This document shows, one piece after another, positions 1 to 9,600 of a DNA stretch of 64,000 nucleotides. The DNA comes from CAWBOV01 sp963790525 (GTDB taxonomy: Bacteria > Actinomycetota > Actinomycetes > Mycobacteriales > Jatrophihabitantaceae), in contig CAWBOV010000003.1 in the NCBI GenBank assembly GCA_963790525.1, forward strand, positions 897,288 through 961,287, given 5' to 3'. Both the position numbers and the translations under genes were made by a program. A model generated the notes under the pieces. The model was not told where the DNA came from. It searched no databases and saw only the letters and a program-made list of their open reading frames with translations. The number at the start of each line of letters is the position of its first letter. The first letter of the stretch is position 1.

Positions 1-51
1 GATTCAGCCACCGAAGTTGCGGTGAGGTGCAACTTTATTCATGATCATCTT

Positions 52-85
52 GTCCCGGCACCCTCCCCCCGTGGGGTGCCGGGAC
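52..85 (-). terminator. Hairpin terminator downstream of the coupling-ATPase gene
   Basis: A perfect 12-bp stem (52-63 pairs with 74-85) with a 10-nt loop lies 36 bases beyond the stop codon of the minus-strand TraG-like gene. No T-run follows on either strand, which is usual for GC-rich actinobacterial terminators. Bases 1-51 hold nothing else I can recognise. Confidence 0.6.
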
Positions 86-121
86 TCTTCATGTCCGGGC
101 CGCGCCGGTTGGCGGGACCCC

Positions 122-2062
122 TCAGCGCTGCAGGTCGGGCGTGATCTCGGGAGCCGGAAGCGCCATGCGGGCGGCCAGTTCGGGGTTGCCGTAGGCGAAG
201 TCCTTCTGCACGATCACCGGCTTGGCCCCGGTGGCCAGCACGATCTCCTTGTCGCGGTAGGTCGGTCCCGACAGCTCGGCGGCCTCGACGAGGCGCTTGC
301 GGCTGTTGTCGTTGAGGGAGTCGACGTAGCCGAGTTCCTCGGACACCTTCTCGGCGATCCCGTCGGCGCCGCTCGGGTTCATGTAGATCCGCACCGCGCA
401 GGCACCGAGCATCCCCTCGGCGTTCGTGTACGCATCCTTCAGCTGACCGACGCTCTGGGCGAACATCCACAGCCGCAGGCCGTACTTGCGCCCGATGTTG
501 AGGGCTTCGTCGACCGGGGGCATGTTCCGCAGGCGCGGCAACTCGTCGAGCATGAACAGGATCGGCGGCGACCCGTGCGGCGGGACGGGACCGCCGGTGA
601 GCATGCGGATGTGCTGGCCGATGAAGACCCGCAGCAGGGACAGGTAGGCCTCGACCTCGTTGGGGCGGATGTAGATGTAGACGGTCGGGTTCTGCCCGGC
701 GCGCAGGTCGAACGGACTCCAGTCCGACCGGGAGGTGGCCCGCGCGATCCGCTCGCCGCTCCAGGCGCCGAGACTCGAGCGGGCGGTCTGCAGGACGCTG
801 CTCAGTGTCTTCTCGTTCATCGACGAGAGGCTGGTCGCGTGCTGGGTCATCACCCTGACGTCGACCGCGGTGCGCAGCCCGAAGATCATGCTGTTCCAGG
901 CGTCGCCGCCGAACAGCACGTCGAGGACGGCATGCATGGGGCGGGCGTCAGGTGGGTTGGCGTAGCAGACGTGCGCGATCGCCGCGGTGAGGACGGTGCG
1001 CGCCTCGTTCTCCCAGAACGGGTCCTGCGAGCTGGACGGCACGATCATCATCTCGGCGAGCAGCCGGCTGTCCTCCCAGATGTAGTCGGCCTCCGCGCGC
1101 ACGAACGTCAACGGGTTGTACCGGTGGCTCGCTTCGGGCTCCAGCGGGCTGAACCGGAACACCGGACCGACGTTGCGGGCGCGCCAGGCCGCCGTGTGCT
1201 CGTAGATGTCGCCGGAGACGTCGAGGACCACGGCCGGCCCGCGCCAGGTGAGCAGGTTGGGGAAGACGTTGCACTGGGTCTTTCCCGAGCCGGGGGGTGC
1301 GATCGTGACGAGCGAGCCGTCGCCGGAGAAGTTCAGCGGCGTCCCGTCGGGGAACGAGCCGATGTGCAGGGCATAGTCGCTGGCCGGCGCGAACGGCGAC
1401 GTCGCCAGGGCGGCCGGTTTCAGCCACGCCCCGCCACCGCCCGGGGCAGCCCGCTCGCTGAGCTCGACGAGGTACGGACGAAGCGACGGCTCCAGACTCG
1501 CCTGTCCGAGCCAGTGCGTCATCCACTGTTGCATCGCGCTGACCACCTGGTTCACGCTCAGCTGGTCCCGCTGGACCGCCGCCGTCAGCGCCTCCGTGCC
1601 GTTGGCGAAACCGAGGTACTGCTGCCGCCTGGTGCTCGTCCCCTTCCCGTCGCCCCAGATCAACCCGGTGCGCCAGCGCCGGAAGACGGGGTCCGCCCCC
1701 TCCTTCCAGGCATTGAGCAGTTCGGCGAGGCGAAGGTAGGCCCACTCGCGGTTGTCCAGGTCGGCGAGGTTGCGCGACACCGCGAAGAACGCGTAGCTCT
1801 TCGTCTTACCGGTTCCTTTGTTGATGGTGTGCAGATCGGCGAAATACGTCGCGGACAGCGTCGCAGTGCGGGCGTCGAACATCGCGACAATCGATTGCTG
1901 ACGCTGAGACCAGTCCTTGCCCAATGCCTGCGCCGCCTGCTGCGCGGATTCGACGGCGGCGTGCGCCATCTTCCGCTCCGAGAGGAATTTCACCTTGCGT
2001 CGCTGCCTGATGATCAAAAAAATGATCAGGACAATGACTACGAACGTGATGAAGCCGCCCAC
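122..2062 (-). CDS. TraG/VirD4-like type IV secretion coupling ATPase
   Basis: A 646-residue P-loop ATPase of the TraG/TraD/VirD4 group, which normally docks substrate DNA or protein at a type IV secretion channel. A single N-terminal membrane helix (residues 2-18) is followed by a soluble region, the Walker A motif APPGSGKT near residue 255 and the Walker B motif ILFMLDE near 505, then a FAQSVGQL stretch typical of the family. I chose the GTG start at 2062 because AGGAG lies 7 nt upstream; an ATG 18 codons earlier has no ribosome site. No VirB4, relaxase or other conjugation gene is visible, so either the rest lies left of the window or this is an orphan. Its function here is inferred only from the family. 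Confidence 0.82.
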   Translation of the reverse strand: MGGFITFVVIVLIIFLIIRQRRKVKFLSERKMAHAAVESAQQAAQALGKDWSQRQQSIVAMFDARTATLSATYFADLHTINKGTGKTKSYAFFAVSRNLADLDNREWAYLRLAELLNAWKEGADPVFRRWRTGLIWGDGKGTSTRRQQYLGFANGTEALTAAVQRDQLSVNQVVSAMQQWMTHWLGQASLEPSLRPYLVELSERAAPGGGGAWLKPAALATSPFAPASDYALHIGSFPDGTPLNFSGDGSLVTIAPPGSGKTQCNVFPNLLTWRGPAVVLDVSGDIYEHTAAWRARNVGPVFRFSPLEPEASHRYNPLTFVRAEADYIWEDSRLLAEMMIVPSSSQDPFWENEARTVLTAAIAHVCYANPPDARPMHAVLDVLFGGDAWNSMIFGLRTAVDVRVMTQHATSLSSMNEKTLSSVLQTARSSLGAWSGERIARATSRSDWSPFDLRAGQNPTVYIYIRPNEVEAYLSLLRVFIGQHIRMLTGGPVPPHGSPPILFMLDELPRLRNMPPVDEALNIGRKYGLRLWMFAQSVGQLKDAYTNAEGMLGACAVRIYMNPSGADGIAEKVSEELGYVDSLNDNSRKRLVEAAELSGPTYRDKEIVLATGAKPVIVQKDFAYGNPELAARMALPAPEITPDLQR

Positions 2063-2425
2063 TGTCGCGCTCCTGTCGCAAGCCTCGAGACACCCCGGTG
2101 TGTGCGTGCAGGGCACGCACCGGCAGCCGCGCGAGCCGCGCGAAACGCCACTGCCTGTATCGGTGAATACTCCCCGCGGAAGGTTTCGTCAACGTTTCCC
2201 GCTGCCAGTTCAGCGATTCACGTAAATGCTCGCAGAATGCGTTTACCTTCGCGATTCCGGCGCCCCGGGTATCGGCATTTCTAATCATTGTTTCTTATTA
2301 TGGTCCATGGACACGGTGCGGGCATCGCGTATTCTCTGTCCGTCACGTCGGCGACGGGCGCAGTGATGAGCCGGCCGCCAGTTGAGCGAATGCGGGGCAC
2401 CGCGGGTGGGCACGGGGGGAATCGA
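2063..2425. promoter_or_regulatory. Divergent intergenic region
   Basis: This 363-bp stretch separates the minus-strand coupling ATPase from the plus-strand unknown genes. The part from 2150 to 2310 is noticeably richer in A and T than its surroundings, as expected for divergent promoters. I found no convincing -35/-10 pair and no open reading frame with protein-like composition. Confidence 0.4.
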
Positions 2426-2992
2426 ATGACGTGGCTGCTGCCGGTCGGCATTCCTGGTGGGGTCAGTACCGGGTTCGTGGGTCAGCCGGACCGCTGCGGC
2501 GTCGTGCGGTGCGGCGGGCAGACCCTAGGCGTCGCCGTCGAGACCTACCTGCTCTGGCGGGCGGCCGCCGTCACGCCGGACCGTGGCGAGCTCACGGCCT
2601 GGGCGCACGCGCAGAACCTGGGCGACGTGGAGCTCCGCCTCACCACGCTCCTCGAAGCCGGTCTCCTGGTCGAGCGTTCCAGCGGAGCAGTCGGACTCGA
2701 CGGGTTCGCCGGTCTTGCCGTCCGGCTCGTCGGTGAACTGCTGGGCAACGTGACGTCCCCGGCCGGCAGGTTCGTTGTGCGCGGTGCGGGCGGGGCGCGG
2801 GTAGAGGTCGACGCCCGGGTCTACGAGGCACTGCTGCGGACCGACGGAGTGACGACGATACCGGCGGTGTGCGCCGAGGTCGACGGCCTGCGCACCGACA
2901 TTGCGCTTCCGCCCACGGTGGACACCCTGCTCGAGGGCATTCCCGTGCTGGTCAGCTCGGCCAGCGTGTGTCTGGATCGGGCCGTCCGATGA
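2426..2992 (+). CDS. Hypothetical protein, possible winged-helix fold
   Basis: This 188-residue protein belongs to no family I recognise. I placed the start at ATG 2426 because GGGGGA ends 5 nt upstream; the frame stays open further upstream but has no ribosome site. Residues from about 45 to 90 resemble a small winged-helix module: an acidic helix, then a leucine-rich helix (LTTLLEAGLLVER) followed by a likely turn. There is no signal peptide or membrane segment. The stop overlaps the next start (ATGA), so the two genes are probably translated together. Divergent placement beside the TraG-like ATPase suggests, but does not prove, a related role. Confidence 0.5.
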   Translation: MTWLLPVGIPGGVSTGFVGQPDRCGVVRCGGQTLGVAVETYLLWRAAAVTPDRGELTAWAHAQNLGDVELRLTTLLEAGLLVERSSGAVGLDGFAGLAVRLVGELLGNVTSPAGRFVVRGAGGARVEVDARVYEALLRTDGVTTIPAVCAEVDGLRTDIALPPTVDTLLEGIPVLVSSASVCLDRAVR

Positions 2993-3640
2993 CCACCTTC
3001 GGCAATATGGGCCCGTTAAGCAAGGCCGTCTATCTGGTGAACCTCGGCGCGGTGCTGATGGTCTGCGGCACCAACATGGTCGCGCCCTACCCGCCGGCCA
3101 AGTCCGTGGAGATGGCGATAGAGCTGGACAAGTCACCCCTCACCATCCTGGTGGAGGAGCAGACCCACTTCCTGTCGCGCGAGCACGAGGATCACACGAT
3201 CGCCGAGCGGCAGGAGGTGGCCGAGAACGACCACGCCGGCACCACGCTGGAGGACGCACGCCGGCTGGCAGAGAATCGTCAAGGAGAACAACGAGACCCA
3301 CGAGGGCTACCTGCACGTGGTCGAGGAGCTCACCGAACCGCACGAGATGCCCGGGCCGGTTGACGTCCCGGAGGAACTGCTGGCCAAGCAGGAGAGCGAG
3401 CGGGAGGCGCACGAGGAGAGTTCCGATCGGCAGCGGGACAACCTCGAAGCGCGTACGGCGACGTGGGACGAGCGCCAGCAGGGCGCGCTGATGGCGAACC
3501 TGGAGCTCGCGATCGACGCCGAGCGCGCCCGGATGGACGAGCGGCATGCCGCCGAGCGCGCCGCGGCGGTCGCGGAGCTGGCGAAGGAATCGCAAGCGGT
3601 GCGCACTCCGGCGCCAGTGCCGCCGCCGCTGGAGCGCTGA
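2989..3640 (+). CDS. Hypothetical membrane-anchored coiled-coil protein (frameshifted as sequenced)
   Basis: Starts at ATG 2989, overlapping the stop of the previous gene by 4 nt. Residues 12-33 could form one membrane helix (from about AVYLVNLGAVLMV). The remainder is very rich in Glu, Arg and Ala with few hydrophobics, as in a long charged helix or coiled coil. The first frame runs to about 3262; homogeneous charged sequence then resumes one base later (RIVKENNETHEGYL) and ends at 3640. The total is a multiple of three plus one, so one extra base near 3262-3272 explains the break. Function unknown. It probably forms an operon with the 2426 gene. Confidence 0.5.
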
Positions 3641-3719
3641 CCCACGGGGCGCCGAACCGGACCCTGAGGAACACTGGGTGGGGCGCCGTGGTTCCAGCAG
3701 TACACCGAAGGAGACACAC

Positions 3720-4241
3720 ATGAACCAGTCAACGCAACGCGCGGTCCTCGCCGGAGGGTGCTTCTGGGGGATGCAGGATCTCATCCGCCGCCGCCCCGGA
3801 GTGCTGTCCACCCGGGTCGGTTACACCGGGGGCGACGTGCCGAACGCGACGTACCGCAACCACGGCACGCACGCCGAGGCGATCGAGATCATCTTCGATC
3901 CCGAGCAGACGTCCTACCGCGATCTTCTCGAGTTCTTCTTCCAGGTCCACGACCCGTCGACGAAGAACCGCCAGGGCAACGACATCGGCCTCAGCTACCG
4001 CTCGGCGATCTTCTACACCGACGACGAGCAGAAGCGGGTCGCCGAGGACACCATCGCCGATGTCGACGCGTCCGGTCTCTGGCCCGGCCCCGTCGTCACG
4101 GAGGTCGCGCCGGCCGGCCCGTTCTGGGAGGCCGAGCCCGAGCACCAGGACTACCTCCTCAACTACCCCAACGGCTACACGTGCCACTACGTCCGCCCGG
4201 GGTGGAAGCTGCCGCACCGCACGGAGTCCGTCTCCTCCTGA
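3720..4241 (+). CDS. msrA: Peptide-methionine (S)-S-oxide reductase MsrA
   Basis: This 173-residue cytoplasmic repair enzyme reduces methionine-S-sulfoxide in proteins using thioredoxin. The catalytic motif GCFWG lies at residues 13-17. The conserved GYTGG, YRNHGTHAEAI and DPST elements follow, and a second cysteine sits near the end in YTCHYV. Length and motif order fit a single-domain MsrA with no MsrB fusion. The ATG at 3720 is preceded by AAGGAG about 6 nt upstream. It stands alone, 79 nt after the unknown frameshifted gene. Confidence 0.95.
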   Translation: MNQSTQRAVLAGGCFWGMQDLIRRRPGVLSTRVGYTGGDVPNATYRNHGTHAEAIEIIFDPEQTSYRDLLEFFFQVHDPSTKNRQGNDIGLSYRSAIFYTDDEQKRVAEDTIADVDASGLWPGPVVTEVAPAGPFWEAEPEHQDYLLNYPNGYTCHYVRPGWKLPHRTESVSS

Positions 4242-4284
4242 CGCGCGCACGGGTGCGGGTTCTCCGCCGGAGGGAGCAGGCAGC

Positions 4285-5983
4285 ATGAACGCGACGGATA
4301 CCTACCGCAGCGCGCGGGACCAGCTGATCTCCTGGCGGGGACAGCAGGCCCGCGCTGCGGCGGAGTTCCGCTGGCCCGACCTGGGTGCGCGGTTCAACTG
4401 GGCGATCGACTGGTTCGATGCCGTAGGCCGGGGCAACCCGGCACCGGCGCTGATCATCGTCGAGGAGAACGGCGCGACGACCACGCGGTCCTACGACGAC
4501 ATGGTGACGCGCTCGGACCAGGTCGCGGCCTGGCTGTCCGCCCGGGGTGTCGCGCGCGGCGACGCGGTGATCCTCATGCTCGGCAACCAGGTCGAGCTGT
4601 GGGAGACGATGCTCGCGATCATGAAGCTCGGGGCGGTGATCATGCCGACGACCACGGCGGTCGGCCCGGTCGAGCTGATCGACCGGATCGCCCGCGGGAA
4701 CGCCCGGCACGTCATCTGCAACCCGGCCGACGCGCCGAAGTTCGAGTCGGTACCCGGCGGGTACACCCGCATCGCCGTCGGCGAGGTGACCGGGTGGCAC
4801 GATCTCCACGAGGCCTACCGGCTCGCCGCCGTCCCGTCAGAGCATCCGGGCACGGCACCGGGGGATCCGCTGCTGCTGTACTTCACGTCGGGGACCACGT
4901 CGAAGCCGAAGCTCGTCGAGCACACCCAGGTCTCCTACCCCGTCGGGCACATGGCCACGATGTACTGGATCGGCCTGCGCCCCGGGGACGTGCACCTCAA
5001 CATCTCCTCGCCCGGATGGGCAAAGCATGCGTGGTCGTGCTTCTTCGCGCCGTGGATCGCCGAGGCGACGATCTTCGTCTACAACTACGCCCGCTTCGAC
5101 GCTCCCGCACTGCTCGACCAGCTCCGCGACCGGGGCGTGACGACGTTCTGCGCGCCGCCGACCGTGTGGCGGATGCTGATCAACACCGATCTCAGCGCCG
5201 GCCCCGGCTCGCTGCGTGAGGTCATCGGGGCGGGCGAGCCGCTCAATCCCGAGGTCATCGCCCAGGTCCGGCGGGCGTGGGGCCTGACCATCCGCGACGG
5301 TTTCGGCCAGACCGAGAGCAGCGCGCAGGTCGGCAATCCACCCGAGGAGCCGGTCAAGCCGGGCTCGATGGGGCGGCCGCTGCCCGGTGTGCCGGTCGTG
5401 CTGGTCGACCCGGTGTCCGGTGCCCTGGTGGACGGCGTGGGCGAGGGCGAGATCTGCCTGGACCTGGCGCAGCACCCCGCTCTCGCTGATGACCGGCTAC
5501 CAGGGCGACGAGGCGCGCAACAGCGAGGCGATGGCCGGCGGGTACTACCACACCGGCGACGTCGCCACGCGCGACGGCGACGGTTACCTCACCTACGTCG
5601 GGCGCACCGACGACGTCTTCAAGGCGTCCGACTACAAGATCAGCCCGTTCGAGCTGGAGACGGTGCTGATCGAGCACCCGGCCGTGGCGGAGGCCGCCGT
5701 GGTGCCCGCACCCGACCCGGTGCGGCTGGCCGTGCCGAAGGCCTACATCGCGCTCGCTCCCGGCTTCGAGCCGACCGAGGAGACCGCGTTCGAGATCCTG
5801 AAGTACGCCCGCGAGCACCTGGCCCCCTACCAGCGGGTGCGCCGGATCGAGTTCTACGAGCTGCCCAAGACGATCTCGGGCAAGATCCGCCGGGTCGAAC
5901 TGCGTGGCCGCGAGGACGAGTTGGCCGCGGCACCGTCTCCGACCGAATGGCGGGACGAGCAGTTCCCCAGCCTGCGCGGCTGA
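4285..5983 (+). CDS. AMP-forming acyl-CoA synthetase (frameshifted as sequenced)
   Basis: An ANL-superfamily ligase that would activate a carboxylic acid to its CoA thioester through an acyl-adenylate. Visible in order: P-loop YFTSGTTSKPK, DGFGQTES, YYHTGD, the hinge GRTDDVFKASDYKISP, and the catalytic C-terminal lysine in PKTISGKIRR. The layout resembles medium-chain or aryl acid ligases, but the substrate cannot be read from sequence. The frame changes inside the run cacccc at about 5474-5482; removing one C restores LSLMTGYQGD. The corrected length is about 565 residues, normal for the family. The extra base is probably a sequencing error. Confidence 0.85.
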
Positions 5984-6226
5984 ACCGGCCCTCAGCGCCT
6001 GCCAGCGGCCACCTCGGTTGAGGATGCTTCGATCGTCGCCTCCGATCAACGAGTCGGCTGCAACGGGTGTGTAGAACGGCTGTGCCCGGCGCGGTCGCGC
6101 GCCGGTGCGCGGGTACCGTCGGGGCAGGGCCATGATTCCGCTGGCCCGCGCCGTAAAGAGCACGGTCGCGCTGAAGACGGCACACCACACGACGGCGCCC
6201 CGGTGCGCCGCGAGATGGAGCACCCC

Positions 6227-7165
6227 ATGATCGAGGCGCGCAACCTCACCAAGCGATACGGCTCCACAGTCGCGGTGGACGACCTGTCCTTCACCGTCGG
6301 CTCAGGCATGGTCACCGGATTCCTCGGCCCCAACGGCGCCGGCAAGTCCACCACGATGCGCATGATCCTCGGGCTGGACTCGCCCACCTCCGGCTCGGTC
6401 ACGGTGAACGGTGCGCCCTATGCCGCACACACCAGGCCGCTGCACGAGGTCGGCGCGCTGCTGGAGGCTCGGGCCGTCCACACGGGCCGCTCTGCCCGCA
6501 ATCACCTGCGAGCCATGGCGGCGACGACCGGGATCGGGCGCGCTCGCGTGGACGAGGTCATCGATCTCGTCGGGCTGACGGCGGTCGCGGACCAGCGGGC
6601 GGGCGCGTTCTCGCTCGGGATGGGGCAGCGCCTCGGGATCGCGTCGGCGCTGCTCGGCGACCCGCAGACACTGATCCTCGACGAGCCGGTCAACGGGCTG
6701 GACCCGGACGGCGTCCGCTGGATCCGCAACCTGCTCAAGGGACTGGCCGAGGAGGGGCGGACGGTCTTCCTCTCCTCGCATCTGATGAGCGAGATGGCAC
6801 TGACCGCCGACCACGTCATCGTCGTCGGGAAGGGCCGCCTGCTCCGGGACCAGTCGATGGCGGCGTTCATCGCCGACGCGTCGGGGGAGACCGTGCGCGT
6901 GCGCACTCCGGACACAGCGCAGATGCGCGCGCTGCTGACGCGCGAGGCGAGCGCCGTACGGGTCCTGGCCGACGGCGCTCTCGAGGTCGAGGGCATGACG
7001 AGCGAGCAGATCGGCACGGCCGCGGCGGGAGCGCACCTGACCCTGTTCGAGTTGACCACGCAGGCCGCTTCACTGGAGGAGGCGTACATGGCGCTCACCG
7101 AGGACTCGGTGGACTACCGATCGTCGGGTCGTCGCTCGCCCGGGGCCGCGGAGCTGGCGGCGTGA
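6227..7165 (+). CDS. ABC transporter ATP-binding protein
   Basis: A 312-residue ATPase of the multidrug/antibiotic export type (DrrA/CcmA-like). Walker A GPNGAGKST lies near residues 37-45. The signature region reads FSLGMGQR, a variant of LSGGQ common in this subfamily, followed by Walker B LILDEP and the H-loop SSHLMSE. The C-terminal 90 residues form the extra domain found in DrrA-type proteins. I prefer ATG 6227, with GGAG 7 nt upstream, over a GTG 24 bases earlier. A possible -10 box (TACCGT) lies at 6114-6119. It overlaps the following permease gene by 4 nt. The substrate is unknown. Confidence 0.9.
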   Translation: MIEARNLTKRYGSTVAVDDLSFTVGSGMVTGFLGPNGAGKSTTMRMILGLDSPTSGSVTVNGAPYAAHTRPLHEVGALLEARAVHTGRSARNHLRAMAATTGIGRARVDEVIDLVGLTAVADQRAGAFSLGMGQRLGIASALLGDPQTLILDEPVNGLDPDGVRWIRNLLKGLAEEGRTVFLSSHLMSEMALTADHVIVVGKGRLLRDQSMAAFIADASGETVRVRTPDTAQMRALLTREASAVRVLADGALEVEGMTSEQIGTAAAGAHLTLFELTTQAASLEEAYMALTEDSVDYRSSGRRSPGAAELAA

Positions 7166-7998
7166 GCGCGGACGTGCGCACCGGCGCGGATCGCGTGTCG
7201 CCGGCCGGATCGGGCGCTGCAGTAGCGTCCCGGCCGGTCACGCTGCCCCGTGTCGTCGCCTCCGAGTGGATCAAGTTCCGGACGCTGCGGTCGACGGTGT
7301 CGGTCCTGGGTGGCGCGATGGCGGGCATGATCGTCATCGGCCTGATCGTCGCGTACAACACCCGCCACCTCACGCCGAACATCCAGCCAGACGACCACGT
7401 CCAGTCCTCGACGATGCAGGGGTACTACCTCGGGCAACTGCTGATCGGCGCGCTCGGCGTGCTCTTCGTCAGCGGCGAGTACAGCACCGGCATGATCAGG
7501 TCCACCCTGGCGGCAGTGCCGAAGCGCCTGCCCGTGCTGTGGGCGAAACTGATCGTGTTCGTGGTCGTGGTGGGTGTGGCGATGACGGCCGTGTGCCTGA
7601 TCGCCTTCGTGGCCGCTCAGGGCCTGATCTCCCAGTACCGCACCGGGTACTCGCTGGGTGATCCGGGCGTGTTGCGGGTGGTCCTGGGAACCGGCGTCTA
7701 TCTCACGCTGGTCGGCGTGTTCGGCGCGTGCCTGGGGTGGCTGGTTCGGAGCACGCCGGGCGCGCTGGTGTCCTATGTTGCCGCGATCCTCGTCGTTCCG
7801 GTGCTGTTCGGCACCGTGCTGGGGACGTGGGGCAAGGACATCGCCGAGTACCTCCCGAGCCAGGCGGGTGCGAGCTTCGTCCGCAGTATCGCCGAGCCGT
7901 ATTCGCTCGCCCCGTGGACCGGCCTCGGCGTGCTGGCGCTGTGGGTCCTGCTCGCCCTCGGCGTGGCGAGTGTCTCGCTGCGGGGGCGCGACGCCTGA
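7162..7998 (+). CDS. ABC transporter permease
   Basis: A 278-residue integral membrane protein with about six hydrophobic segments (first around residues 48-65) and the FVSGEYSTGMIRSTLAA stretch characteristic of ABC-2-type exporter permeases. The GTG start overlaps the stop of the ATPase gene (GTGA), so the pair is translationally coupled and should form one two-component exporter, probably assembled as two ATPases plus two permeases. The cargo is unknown. Confidence 0.9.
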   Translation: MSADVRTGADRVSPAGSGAAVASRPVTLPRVVASEWIKFRTLRSTVSVLGGAMAGMIVIGLIVAYNTRHLTPNIQPDDHVQSSTMQGYYLGQLLIGALGVLFVSGEYSTGMIRSTLAAVPKRLPVLWAKLIVFVVVVGVAMTAVCLIAFVAAQGLISQYRTGYSLGDPGVLRVVLGTGVYLTLVGVFGACLGWLVRSTPGALVSYVAAILVVPVLFGTVLGTWGKDIAEYLPSQAGASFVRSIAEPYSLAPWTGLGVLALWVLLALGVASVSLRGRDA

Positions 7999-8144
7999 CG
8001 GTTCCTTGCCGGGCGGCTGTTACAAGTGGGGTTTGTAGGTCACGGGCGGATCTCGTTTCGTGTGCGGCGTCACCCGGACCCATCCAGAACGTGTGGACGG
8101 GCCGAACCCCTTGCAACAGTCGCCAACACGAAGGAATGAACATC

Positions 8145-8795
8145 ATGCGCATTGTCCAGAAAGCAGTCCTCGGCTTCACCGCCGCCGCGCTCCTCGCGAT
8201 CCCGCTGGCGGCCTGCTCCTCCAGCAGCACCACCAAGGCCTCCGACAAGCCCGTGGCCACCATCCCCAGCCTCACCGGCAAGGACACCCAGGTCACCCTC
8301 GACGCCGGGTTCGTCTCCGCGCTGACCTCCCTCAAGCTCACCCCCGGCGTCACCGGCACCGCGACCCTGGCCAACGGCGCCGTCGACTTCCCGATCACCG
8401 GCGGCAACGTCACCTACTACACCCCCGGCACCAAGAGCCCGTTCGTCGTCGGCGACATCAAGCACGACGGGTCCGGGCTGTCGCTGACCGCCGGCACCGG
8501 CGCCAGCGCGATCAAGGTCGAGCTCACCAACTTCGACATCGACCCCGGCGCGTCCAAGCTCTACGGCGACGTCTCGGTCAACGGCAAGTCCGCCGCGACC
8601 CACGCCTACCTGTTCTACCTGGACGGCACCACGCTGAAGTCCCTGCAGACCGTCGGTGACACCGCCATCCTCGAAGGCACCAAGGTCGAGATCTCCCCCG
8701 ACGCCGCGGGCCTGCTCAACTCCACCTTCAAGACCACCGCCGTCAAGGCCGACCTCCTCGTCGGCATCGCCAAGATCACCGTCAACACCAAGTAG
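8145..8795 (+). CDS. Secreted lipoprotein, function unknown
   Basis: A 216-residue protein with a lipoprotein signal peptide: basic start, hydrophobic core and the lipobox LAAC at residues 21-24, then a serine-rich linker. The mature part is rich in Gly, Thr and Val with regular beta-strand spacing, suggesting a small all-beta domain exposed on the membrane surface. I chose ATG 8145 because AAGGA lies 9 nt upstream; an in-frame ATG at 8136 abuts that site too closely. It precedes an ECF sigma factor gene, but a strong terminator lies between them, so they are separate transcripts. I recognise no specific family. Confidence 0.75.
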   Translation: MRIVQKAVLGFTAAALLAIPLAACSSSSTTKASDKPVATIPSLTGKDTQVTLDAGFVSALTSLKLTPGVTGTATLANGAVDFPITGGNVTYYTPGTKSPFVVGDIKHDGSGLSLTAGTGASAIKVELTNFDIDPGASKLYGDVSVNGKSAATHAYLFYLDGTTLKSLQTVGDTAILEGTKVEISPDAAGLLNSTFKTTAVKADLLVGIAKITVNTK

Positions 8796-8811
8796 CACCT
8801 GGAACGAGCCC

Positions 8812-8849
8812 CGAGGGCTCCGCCGCGTACCCACGCGGCGGAGCCCTCG
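8812..8849 (+). terminator. Strong hairpin terminator after the lipoprotein gene
   Basis: A perfect 17-bp stem (8812-8828 with 8833-8849) and a 4-nt loop, starting 16 bases after the lipoprotein stop codon. There is no T-run. It isolates the lipoprotein gene from the downstream sigma factor. Confidence 0.8.
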
Positions 8850-9029
8850 CTCGTCGGGCGGCTCCGCCGGACCGGTGCGCGGGCGTGACGGATGCGGCTG
8901 GTGACTGCCACGTCAGGCCCGCGCACCCCGGTGGCCCCCGGGAGGCAGCACGCAATCCGGGCGGCCCCGGGCGCACGAACCTCTCCCGCAGAGACCTCCG
9001 CTCGACGCCGACGAAGAAGGGGAGACGCG

Positions 9030-9590
9030 ATGCCCGCCCGCACCGGCCCGCCCGCCGAACCCGACGCCGGCGACTCCCGCGCGCTGGTCGAGGAGGCCTA
9101 CGTCGGCTACGCGGAGTTCTGCCGCCGGATAGCCCGCACCGTCACCCGCGACGCCCACCTCGCCGAGGACGTCGTGCAGGAGACCTTCCTGAGCCTGTGG
9201 AAGTCGGTCGACCGCATCGACAGGAACCACGGGGGACCGGCCGGCTGGCTGGCCGTCGTCACCCACCACCGTGCCGTGGACCTCGTGCGCCACGAGACCA
9301 CGCGCCCCAGGCCGGTCGCCGACACCTCGTCGCTCCTGGCCGAGGTGGGATCCGACGCGCGTGGCCCGGAGTCGCTGGCGATCGCCTCGGCGGACGCCGG
9401 AACGGTGCGCCGCGCCCTCACGACGCTGAGCGTCGCGCAGCGCCAGGTCGTCGTGCTCGCGTACTACTACGGCTACAGCCAGCGCGAGATCGCCCTGGTG
9501 GTGGGCGTTCCCATCGGGACGGTGAAGACCCGCACCATGGCGGCCCTGCGCAAGCTGCGTCTCGCGCTCGGGCCCCTCGAAGCCGGCTGA
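9030..9590 (+). CDS. ECF-family RNA polymerase sigma factor
   Basis: A 186-residue group IV sigma factor. Region 2 contains the DAHLAEDVVQETFLSLWKS helix (about residues 45-63), and region 4 has the helix-turn-helix SQREIALVVGVPIGTVKTR (about 152-170). ATG 9030 follows AAGGGGAG at good spacing. The sequence resembles the SigK/SigL group. No anti-sigma gene is adjacent, so the control partner is either distant or absent; the nearest candidate, the upstream lipoprotein, has no cytoplasmic domain. It ends 10 nt before the convergent nei gene. Confidence 0.88.
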   Translation: MPARTGPPAEPDAGDSRALVEEAYVGYAEFCRRIARTVTRDAHLAEDVVQETFLSLWKSVDRIDRNHGGPAGWLAVVTHHRAVDLVRHETTRPRPVADTSSLLAEVGSDARGPESLAIASADAGTVRRALTTLSVAQRQVVVLAYYYGYSQREIALVVGVPIGTVKTRTMAALRKLRLALGPLEAG

Positions 9591-9600
9591 TCAGGCGCCC

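Noticed and set aside
41..2284. A 747-codon open frame on the plus strand opposite the TraG-like gene
   Set aside because: High GC leaves antisense frames open. Its composition is Arg/Gly/Val-rich with no family motif, while the opposite strand encodes a clear ATPase. The same reasoning removes the long frames opposite edd, pnp, ftsK, rimO, pspA and others.
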